Positions 53,091-61,008 of a DNA stretch of 64,000 bases are shown one piece after another. Made by a program: the position numbers and the translations under genes. Each line of letters begins with the position of its first letter. Positions within the stretch are counted from its first letter, which is position 1. This DNA comes from Marinoscillum sp964351625 (GTDB lineage: Bacteria > Bacteroidota > Bacteroidia > Cytophagales > Cyclobacteriaceae), in NCBI GenBank assembly GCA_964351625.1, contig CAYGOV010000018.1, positions 1 to 64,000 on the forward strand, given 5' to 3'. Below the pieces are notes generated by a model that saw only the letters and a list, made by a program, of their open reading frames with translations, did no database searches and was not told where the DNA came from.

Positions 53091-56006
53091 ATGATGAAAT
53101 ACTTGATCCTAATAGTCCTAGCCTTTGGCATTACCAGCCAACGCTTAATTGCGCAAAAGACTAAAAAGGTTACCCCGACAAGTACTACTGCTTCTGCAAG
53201 ATGGGAAGGCTATCTCCAGCGACAAAAATTACTAGAGGAGTCATTGATCAAAAATATACCTTTTAGAAATGTAGGGCCGACTATCATGAACGGGCGGGTT
53301 GTTGATCTAGCGGTAGATCCCAAAGACCCGACGCATTTCTATGTAGCCTACGCTTCTGGCGGGCTTTGGGAAACCAAAAATGAAGGCGCCTCATTTGAAC
53401 CACTTTTCGAAAATGAGATCGTGATGACCATCGGAGATATCGATGTGGATTGGGCCAATAATGTCATTTACATAGGTACCGGAGAGAATAATTCTAGTCG
53501 TTCATCTTATTCTGGTTATGGAGTTTTCAAGTCTGAGAATAATGGCAAAACGTGGACACATCTAGGTCTTGAAGAAACACACCACATAGGTAGAGTGATC
53601 ATTCACCCAACGGATCCAAATGTGATTTGGGTTGCCTCACTTGGTCATTTATATTCTGAAAATGAATCAGGTGGTATTTACAAAAGTGTCAATGGCGGTA
53701 AAACCTGGGAGAAAACACTTTACGTCAATAAAAAAACAGGTTTTGTTGAGCTCGTTATTAACCCAAATAATCCACAAGAGCTAATGGCTGCCTCATGGCA
53801 AAAAGACCGCAAAGCATGGAATTTTGAAGAGGCTGGTGAAGGCTCTGCTATTTTCAAATCAAAAGATGGCGGCATCACATGGGTCAATGTGGCTTCAGGT
53901 GACAATGGCTTCCCCGACACCAATGGCACTGGTCGCATAGGTATTGCTTATGCACCAAGTCAAGATGGGCTGGTTTATGCCGTCTTGGACAATCAAGACC
54001 GTAGAGAAGCAAAAGAAAAAGAAACATTTGCAGTGACGAAAGAATTGCTCAGAAATGCGAGTAAAGCGGATTTTGCTGCACTCAACAATAAAGACCTTAA
54101 TGATTTCCTAGATAGAAACGATTATCCCGATGATTTCAATGCGGTGGATTTGAAAGTAAAAGTATCAACAGGTGAAATCAAACCTTCTGACCTCATCAGC
54201 TACATAGAAGATGCCAACTCCTTGCTATTCGATACGCCAGTAAAGGGCGCTGAGGTTTATAAGTCAGTAAATGGTGGCGAGACTTGGGAGAAAACGCATG
54301 AAGGTTATATCGAGTCTTTGGTGTTCTCTTATGGCTATTACTTTGGTCAGATCCGGGTGGATGGACTAGATCCAAAAATCATCTACACAATGGGTGTGCC
54401 TCTGATAAATTCAATGGATGGTGGTGCTACATGGGCAATTACCGACATGGAGAATGTCCATGCTGATCATCATGCCCTTTGGGTAAATCCAAACAGGTCA
54501 GGTCACATCATCAATGGAAACGATGGTGGGGTCAATATTTCCTATGATTTCGGGGAGACCTGGGTGAAATGTAATTCCACAGCAGTGGGACAATTTTACT
54601 CAGTCAATGTAGACATGGCAGAGCCATACAATGTGTATGGTGGTCTGCAAGATAATGGAACATGGAAAGGTCCTAGCACTTATGAGTATAGCCGCAGCTG
54701 GTATGAGGAAGGTAAATATCCTTATGAAAGACTAATGGGCGGTGATGGTATGCAAGTAGTCATAGATACGCGAGACAATACCACCGTATATACAGGCTAT
54801 CAGTTTGGTAATTATTTCAGAATCAATACATCGACTGGTAAGCAGAAATATATCACTCCAAAGCATGAACTCGGCGATACGCCACTAAGGTGGAACTGGC
54901 AGTCTCCTATTCAACTGTCTACGCACAACCAAGATATAGTCTACTTCGGCAGCAACAAGTTTCACCGCTCTATGAATCAAGGGGACACCTTTGAGACACT
55001 TTCTGGTGATTTAACAAATGGAGGTAAAAAGGGTGATGTTGCCTATGGAACCCTCACTTCTATCTCAGAATCTCCAATCCGTTTTGGGTTGATCTATACT
55101 GGTAGTGATGATGGATTGGTTCACTTAAGTAAAGATGCTGGTCAAAGCTGGACGAATATCACAGGCACTTTGCCAGTTGACTTTTGGATAAGTAGAGTCG
55201 TAGCCTCAACCCATGAAGAAGGCAGAGTTTATGTAAGCCTCAATGGCTACCGATCAGATGATTTCAATGCATTAGTTTATATGTCTGATAATTATGGGAC
55301 TACTTGGAAGCAAATAGGACTAGACCTACCAAAAGAGCCTGTGAATGTAATAAAAGAAGATCCATCCACGGAGGATCTATTGTATGTAGGGACTGACCAT
55401 GGCGTTTATGCTTCTATTGATAGAGGAGCTTCGTTCATGTCTTTTGGTGGAAAATTGCCGGCTGTGGCGGTACATGATTTAGTAATACACACTAGAGAAA
55501 AAGATCTTGTAGTCGGTACGCATGGTCGGTCTATTTATATAGCGGATATTGAGCCCCTTCAGTCTTTGTCGAAAATGAAAAATGACAGTCTTAAAATCTT
55601 CCCGATTGAATCAAAAACACTGCGCAAAAATTGGGGTAAAAAAGGATCTTGGCACTGGGATGGGTTTAACGAACCTGAGATCACGATAACCTCTTTTTCT
55701 AAGGACGCAAAGGAAGCCACTATGAAAGTGATGAAAGACAGCATAGTGTTGTGGGAGCAATCCATTGAATTGGACAAGGGCCTCAACTATATCAAGTATG
55801 AGCTGACTATAACTGAAAGTGGAGCGAAGGCTTTATTTGATAGTTCTGAAAATGCTGAAGAAATATCGGCGAGTTCAAATGGCAAGATTTACCTTCCTGC
55901 GGGTGAGTATCAAGTGAGTTTGGACAATGGGTTGAAATCTGCCTTAGGTACTTTGACCATCGATCCAGCGTTGACAAAACCTAGTAGAAAAGGTAGTGAA
56001 GACTAA
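53091..56006 (+). CDS. Sortilin/VPS10-like beta-propeller protein without T9SS tail
   Basis: The 971-residue protein has a signal peptide (YLILIVLAFGITSQRLIAQ). BNR-style repeats follow: GGLWETKNEGASFEPLF, GVFKSENNGKTWTHLG, GIYKSVNGGKTWEK, IFKSKDGGITWVN, VYKSVNGGETWEKTH, SMDGGATWAI. GRIGIAYAPSQDGLVYAV and GNDGGVNISYDFGETWV are typical of the Bacteroidota glycosyl-hydrolase-like propeller family. About 150 C-terminal residues form a beta-sandwich (IYLPAGEYQVSLDNG). The same superfamily is represented at 2484, there with a T9SS tail. Its stop abuts the convergent DUF1501 stop (TAATTA). Confidence 0.88.
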   Translation: MMKYLILIVLAFGITSQRLIAQKTKKVTPTSTTASARWEGYLQRQKLLEESLIKNIPFRNVGPTIMNGRVVDLAVDPKDPTHFYVAYASGGLWETKNEGASFEPLFENEIVMTIGDIDVDWANNVIYIGTGENNSSRSSYSGYGVFKSENNGKTWTHLGLEETHHIGRVIIHPTDPNVIWVASLGHLYSENESGGIYKSVNGGKTWEKTLYVNKKTGFVELVINPNNPQELMAASWQKDRKAWNFEEAGEGSAIFKSKDGGITWVNVASGDNGFPDTNGTGRIGIAYAPSQDGLVYAVLDNQDRREAKEKETFAVTKELLRNASKADFAALNNKDLNDFLDRNDYPDDFNAVDLKVKVSTGEIKPSDLISYIEDANSLLFDTPVKGAEVYKSVNGGETWEKTHEGYIESLVFSYGYYFGQIRVDGLDPKIIYTMGVPLINSMDGGATWAITDMENVHADHHALWVNPNRSGHIINGNDGGVNISYDFGETWVKCNSTAVGQFYSVNVDMAEPYNVYGGLQDNGTWKGPSTYEYSRSWYEEGKYPYERLMGGDGMQVVIDTRDNTTVYTGYQFGNYFRINTSTGKQKYITPKHELGDTPLRWNWQSPIQLSTHNQDIVYFGSNKFHRSMNQGDTFETLSGDLTNGGKKGDVAYGTLTSISESPIRFGLIYTGSDDGLVHLSKDAGQSWTNITGTLPVDFWISRVVASTHEEGRVYVSLNGYRSDDFNALVYMSDNYGTTWKQIGLDLPKEPVNVIKEDPSTEDLLYVGTDHGVYASIDRGASFMSFGGKLPAVAVHDLVIHTREKDLVVGTHGRSIYIADIEPLQSLSKMKNDSLKIFPIESKTLRKNWGKKGSWHWDGFNEPEITITSFSKDAKEATMKVMKDSIVLWEQSIELDKGLNYIKYELTITESGAKALFDSSENAEEISASSNGKIYLPAGEYQVSLDNGLKSALGTLTIDPALTKPSRKGSED

Positions 56007-57551
56007 TTATTTTTTGATAACAGAGAATACTTGATGGGTTTTGGTTCCTCTCATGGTGATCAAATATCTACCTTTTTCCAATCTTGAAGCATTCCATGAA
56101 ATGGTCTTTGATTCTGAAACTTGACCTTGATATATTAATTCCGTGATTCTTCCAGATAAGTCTACAAGAGCAACCGTGACATTATCATTAACAGCAGGCA
56201 ATTGAATGTTTACTAGATCTATCATTGGATTGGGATAAACTTTCAACCCAGCCAACTCACCAATCGCACTCAATTGACTAGTAGACTTGATGACATCAAT
56301 CGTTTCAAACTCTCTTGTCAAAGCACCTGCTACTTGATTGTCATCTAGCTCAAACCATTGGGACAATATGGACGCATAGATTTGACGGAAGTCAAATTCC
56401 CAAGGGAGATTGTCTTCATAGGTAGCATTGATGGATATCTCAGGATTGGTACCAGTGATACCACCTTTAACGGCATTTCCAAAAATGAAAAGTGGTGCAG
56501 CTGCCCCATGATCGGTACCTAAACTTGCATTGGACACGACGCGTCTTCCAAATTCAGAAAAAGTCATACCCATCACCCGATCTTCTGTACCCTGCTTTTC
56601 CAAGTCTTTGGTGAAGGCCATAATACCCTCATCCAATTCTCGGAGAAGATCGCTGTGCTCACCTTTGGTATGATCTGTTGTATCAACTTGGGCATCATGT
56701 GTATCAAAGCCCCCATGACGAATCATATAAAGAGGAGTCTTGAGGCCACCTGCGATTAGCCTAGAAACGATCTTTAGCTGCTGCGAAATATATGTATCAG
56801 GATAAGCTGACTGACTTTTGACTTTTGCTGCTGCTTCTTTTACTGTTTTGCCATATTGCTGCGATTGAGCTGCGATCAAACGAATGTATCTCAATTTGTC
56901 GCCAGCAGGTGTATTGGGGGCTTCCTGCTCTTCATTTTCTACTAGTTTATAGAAAAATTCTGGATCACTAATCACCATACTCATGGCAGATTGTGGCCCT
57001 TGAAAAATGAGTGAATTACCATACCCAATTTCTATCGCCAATGGATCAGGCGTTTCCACTGTGGGGTATTCCAGAGGATATCCGGGATGTTGGTTTGCAA
57101 GCATTCTTCCACCCCATCCTGAATTGACCAACTCATTAGAATCTGAAGCACTCATCCAAATATCAGTCGACCTAAAATGCGAATAGTTCTGATCTGGATA
57201 TCCAACATTTTGGATGATCTGTAACCTCTTTTCGTCAAATAGGGATTGCATACCTTTCAGAGATGGGTGCAAACCAACTCCGGCACCTTCCAAATTCAGA
57301 AGTTTGGAGTCAGGCATTATCACGTGAGGACGTACTTTATTTAGATTGGAAAGCTGGTCTAGCGGCACTACTGTATTGAGCCCATCATTGCCACCTTCCA
57401 GAAAAATCATCACCAAAACTTTATCTGTTGAAGAAGCTAGCCTGAGCATCATCTCTAAGGACTGATTTCTCAAATTGAAACCCATTGTACCTAGCACTCC
57501 TGGCACAGCCAAACCATGTGAAACATGACGTATGAATGATCTTCTTTTCAT
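56007..57551 (-). CDS. DUF1501 protein with twin-Arg start and T9SS tail
   Basis: The 514-residue protein begins MKRRSFIRHVSHGLAVPG, a twin-arginine-type signal. The DUF1501 (alkaline-phosphatase-fold, sulfatase-like) motifs are MIFLEGGNDGLNTVVP, HGGFDTHDAQVDTTDHTKGEHS and TFSEFGRRVVSNASLGTDHGAAAP. The last ~80 residues are a T9SS type A tail starting LKVYPNPMIDLVNIQLP. The combination of Tat-like entry and T9SS exit is typical of this family in Bacteroidota. It sits 5 bp after the DUF1800 gene and surely shares its transcript. Confidence 0.92.
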   Translation of the reverse strand: MKRRSFIRHVSHGLAVPGVLGTMGFNLRNQSLEMMLRLASSTDKVLVMIFLEGGNDGLNTVVPLDQLSNLNKVRPHVIMPDSKLLNLEGAGVGLHPSLKGMQSLFDEKRLQIIQNVGYPDQNYSHFRSTDIWMSASDSNELVNSGWGGRMLANQHPGYPLEYPTVETPDPLAIEIGYGNSLIFQGPQSAMSMVISDPEFFYKLVENEEQEAPNTPAGDKLRYIRLIAAQSQQYGKTVKEAAAKVKSQSAYPDTYISQQLKIVSRLIAGGLKTPLYMIRHGGFDTHDAQVDTTDHTKGEHSDLLRELDEGIMAFTKDLEKQGTEDRVMGMTFSEFGRRVVSNASLGTDHGAAAPLFIFGNAVKGGITGTNPEISINATYEDNLPWEFDFRQIYASILSQWFELDDNQVAGALTREFETIDVIKSTSQLSAIGELAGLKVYPNPMIDLVNIQLPAVNDNVTVALVDLSGRITELIYQGQVSESKTISWNASRLEKGRYLITMRGTKTHQVFSVIKK

Positions 57552-57556
57552 AGTTA

Positions 57557-59290
57557 TTACATTAATTGGGCTTCTCCAAGTTGCAACATATGCTGGAAAG
57601 TAGATTTCAATCTATTCTCAACTACGAGTTTATACTCCATATTTTCAGGGTCATTTTTCAAATCACCCCATGCAGACGTCCAATAGCCATCGGTCTCTTG
57701 GCCAGTGAGCAATATTGATTTTAAATGATGAAATGCTTCGTCCTCAAGTGGCATACCTAGCAAAAGTGAGGCTGCTTCTCTCAACATCGCATTAGGATCA
57801 AAGGGGTTGTCTAGTGAATCAAGAAATCGGATAAGATCCGCATTGACAGTTAGTCCTTCTTTTATCCATGCTCCCCAATAGAGCAATGAATCTCCAAAAA
57901 TTGCACGATTAGCAATTGTGTCAGTTGTGATCCAATATTTATCAAATGTCGGTGCTTGATAATAAGCTGGCCATCCAGATACACTTGGAGGATCACCTAT
58001 TTCCATCCCAAGATTTGCCATGTTCCAAAGTAAGCTTTGATGTTGGTGAAAATTCAGATTCAGATCCTCCTTATCTACCCCTTCTACTTCCAGCGTTCGC
58101 CACAACCCCAACACAAAATCGGGCGGACTTTTTATCATTGCCCCTATATTTTGGGAATCATAAAAATGCTCACTCGAAAGTAAAGCCTCCATTACTGGTT
58201 TGATTTCGAAATTAGAATCTCGAAATATTTTAGCAAGAGGTACAATCACATTATTCTCTGCATTCTCATCTATTTGGTGATAGACGAAGAACTGATAAAT
58301 TCTCCTACAGATGTATTTGGAAACCTCTTGATTGTCAAAAATCATGTCCAACAAGTCATCCAACTCATTAGCACCTTCCTCGCCCACTCTACCTTTGATT
58401 ACTGTATTTTTATAAAAATCAGAAAACTGCTTATCCCCAGTGTCATGATAGGCTGGCAGGAAATAGGATCCTGAATATCCCTCTTTCTCTAGATCTTCCC
58501 ATTGAATGAGCCATCCTGTTAGAACGCGCGCAGCAGCTCTTACATCTTCCTCGCTAAATTTAGAATCTGGTCCTTTTCCTATACAAAAAAGTTCCTGCAG
58601 TTCTCTAGCATAGTTTTCATCTGGCGCTTCTTTATTATTAGCAAATCCATTCAGAAAGAGAAGCATAGCCTGATCTAAAGTCAAAGCCTTTATGAGCGTT
58701 TTGAAATTCCCAAAGGCATTTTCTCGCAACATTTCAAAATAGTGATAACTGAACTTACCAAAGAAGATGTCCCATGTTTTAATCGGCAATAAATCATGCC
58801 AGAATAGTATCATCTTTTCCTCCAGGGATGTTGGCTGTTTGATCATATTTTTGATCAGCCAACTCTTTAATGAAACAGTTCTTGGTCCTTCTAAATCATC
58901 ACCATGTTTAGCATTGATCCATGTTGTACCAAAAGGAGCATCTACATCTACTATGCCATCTATGCCATCATAATCATTTATTGGAGGTTCAATAGATTGT
59001 TGCTGAAAAAGTAACGTCAAAGTCTCCTCTAAGTTCATATTCTCAACCAACGCTAAATCAGCTTTCCTAATACCAAAAAGACATCTTCTCAACAAATGTA
59101 ATCTTTGAGTAGTTTCCCAAGGACCATTGTACCTTTCTAATCCTGATTTGACTTGTCTCGCTTCAAAATAAGCTTTAGTCTTTAAGGAAATCTTGAAAGG
59201 TTTGATCTTACGATACTTGATTAAAAGAGATTGATAGTTTGATGGATGTGTTGGGAATTGTGATTGCACTTTGTTTGGATTTATTAGCAC
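57557..59290 (-). CDS. DUF1800 protein
   Basis: The 577-residue protein has the DUF1800 features HLLRRCLFGIRKADL near residue 68, FWHDLLPIKTWDIF, NYARELQELFCIGKG and YICRRIYQFFVYHQ. DUF1800 and DUF1501 genes are commonly paired, and the pair has been linked to export of large cargo, but the biochemical role is unknown. No ATG start exists: the open frame starts at a GTG at 59290, with other GTG/TTG codons shortly after. No signal peptide is visible in the first residues. Confidence 0.88.
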   Translation of the reverse strand: MLINPNKVQSQFPTHPSNYQSLLIKYRKIKPFKISLKTKAYFEARQVKSGLERYNGPWETTQRLHLLRRCLFGIRKADLALVENMNLEETLTLLFQQQSIEPPINDYDGIDGIVDVDAPFGTTWINAKHGDDLEGPRTVSLKSWLIKNMIKQPTSLEEKMILFWHDLLPIKTWDIFFGKFSYHYFEMLRENAFGNFKTLIKALTLDQAMLLFLNGFANNKEAPDENYARELQELFCIGKGPDSKFSEEDVRAAARVLTGWLIQWEDLEKEGYSGSYFLPAYHDTGDKQFSDFYKNTVIKGRVGEEGANELDDLLDMIFDNQEVSKYICRRIYQFFVYHQIDENAENNVIVPLAKIFRDSNFEIKPVMEALLSSEHFYDSQNIGAMIKSPPDFVLGLWRTLEVEGVDKEDLNLNFHQHQSLLWNMANLGMEIGDPPSVSGWPAYYQAPTFDKYWITTDTIANRAIFGDSLLYWGAWIKEGLTVNADLIRFLDSLDNPFDPNAMLREAASLLLGMPLEDEAFHHLKSILLTGQETDGYWTSAWGDLKNDPENMEYKLVVENRLKSTFQHMLQLGEAQLM

Positions 59291-59460
59291 AAATGGAATT
59301 TAATGTAAATCCTAACTATCTCAAAGAAATCAAGGAGTTGAGGCCAAGTCTTACAATATTTCAAATTTCTGCGACTACATTTAAAATTTTAGTATGCACG
59401 CATAACAAATATTTTCTAACTTTATGAACTTAACATTGTTAGAGTTGAGTCTTACATAAC

Positions 59461-60546
59461 ATGAATAAACAAAAATTGAAGATGATGATGAAAAACACAA
59501 TTAACCCACTGAAGGCGCTAGCTATGCTGACCTTGGCCTTTGGACTTATTTTTATAACAAGCTGCGATAGCGAAGAGGACGAGCCAGCTCCTACCCAGAC
59601 TATCGTTGAGATAGTTACTTCTACTGATGGCTTGGATTCACTTGCTAAATATCTGAGCGTATATCCAGATTTAGTTGGTTTGCTTTCAGGAGAAGGTGAT
59701 TTCACCGTTTTTGCTCCTACTAATGATGCATTCATTAGCCTTTTACAAACTGATGGATTTCCGTCGAATATTACGTCAATCAACCCATTGATTATTAAAA
59801 ATGTATTGGCTTATCATGTTTCTACTATGAGATATGAGTCTTCAGCACTAAGTGCTGGCGTCAAAGTTGCTACTGCAAGTGAAGGAGCTGAGGTTATTGA
59901 GATTAATGCTGATGGAACACTACTTACAGGTTCTTCTAATAAGGAGATAATTGTATTAGAAAGTAATATTAAGGCTACTAATGGTGTTATTCACACAATT
60001 GGATCGGTTTTGATTCCGCCGACTGTAGGTGCTACTTTAACGCCAAACTTAGGTAAAACATCAGGAGCAATATTATTAAGTTCTAACTTTACTATCCTTG
60101 CAAGTGCCATAGTGAAATCCGAACAATATGCGGCAACTAGTGATCAAATCCCATCTTTGCTAGGTGTTTTAGCAGGTACTACGGCACACACTGTATTTGC
60201 TCCAAGTAATGGAACTTTCGAAGCTGGTTCGTTAACTGCAGAAAGTTTTACAGCTCAGCAATGGTATGGTATTCTTGCCACACATGTTGTTCTTAGTGCA
60301 GTAGGACCAGCAGACTTAACGGCTGGTGCCTCATTCACTTCTGCATCTGGTGCAAAACTTACTGTATTAACTACAGGAGCCCCTACTGACCCAGCTAAAG
60401 GCATTCTAACTGGAATTGCTATTGATTCTAATGGTGATACCACTCCTGAAGCGCAAGTTGCTGTTCCTTCTACCGCAAGTCCTTCATTAGTCACCTCAAA
60501 TGGTCAAATCCATGTGATTGCTGGAGTATTGCTTCCACCACAATAG
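59461..60546 (+). CDS. Two-domain fasciclin (FAS1) lipoprotein
   Basis: The 361-residue protein has a long basic start (MNKQKLKMMMKNTINPLKAL) and lipobox GLIFITSC. An ATG at residue 8-10 is also possible. Two FAS1 domains follow: the first has DFTVFAPTNDAFISLL and KNVLAYHVSTMRYESS, GVIHTIGSVLIPP; the second AHTVFAPSNGTFEAGS and GQIHVIAGVLLPP. FAS1 domains mediate adhesion. It is monocistronic with a 14-bp hairpin terminator. Confidence 0.9.
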   Translation: MNKQKLKMMMKNTINPLKALAMLTLAFGLIFITSCDSEEDEPAPTQTIVEIVTSTDGLDSLAKYLSVYPDLVGLLSGEGDFTVFAPTNDAFISLLQTDGFPSNITSINPLIIKNVLAYHVSTMRYESSALSAGVKVATASEGAEVIEINADGTLLTGSSNKEIIVLESNIKATNGVIHTIGSVLIPPTVGATLTPNLGKTSGAILLSSNFTILASAIVKSEQYAATSDQIPSLLGVLAGTTAHTVFAPSNGTFEAGSLTAESFTAQQWYGILATHVVLSAVGPADLTAGASFTSASGAKLTVLTTGAPTDPAKGILTGIAIDSNGDTTPEAQVAVPSTASPSLVTSNGQIHVIAGVLLPPQ

Positions 60547-60573
60547 GTTTAACAAACATTAAATATTTATTTG

Positions 60574-60611
60574 AAATCCTTCCTGATGACTTATCAGGAA
60601 GGATTTTTTTG
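60574..60611 (+). terminator. Hairpin terminator
   Basis: AAATCCTTCCTGAT and its complement (14-bp perfect stem, loop GACTT), followed by TTTTTTT. It lies 28 bp after the fasciclin stop. Confidence 0.88.
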
Positions 60612-60956
60612 AAGCATGATAGGAATCACTTAGAGTTCCCCACCCAATAAGGCTAAAGAGAGTTGGAAGTATTTTGCCGTGACATTTTTCGAACATCCAC
60701 ACTTCTCACTGAATTTCAAATTTCATCATACTTATAGCTTGAGTTCGATTGTTCATTACACGTTATGGCGTCATTGCGATATTTCTTAAGCTTGACAAGG
60801 TAAGGAATAGAAGCAATCTGCTAGAGTGATAAGATTACTTCAATAAAACCTCATTTTTATCGGTTCTTATTTCGTGAAGACGATTGTAATGATAATTTCA
60901 CCGTCTTATTAATCGAACTCAGGTGATCAGCTTATTTCCTGACGGGACATTGCAAC
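60612..60956. other. Non-coding convergent gap
   Basis: No gene, RNA or repeat was recognised between the two terminators. Confidence 0.4.
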
Positions 60957-60987
60957 AAAAAAGCCCAATCAAAAGACTGGGCTCTAA
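60957..60987 (-). terminator. Hairpin terminator of the TonB-dependent receptor gene
   Basis: On the bottom strand AGCCCAGTC pairs with GATTGGGCT (one mismatch) and is followed by TTTTTT. It lies about 22 bp after the receptor stop. Confidence 0.75.
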
Positions 60988-61008
60988 AGTTTGATAGAAT
61001 GTTTTATA

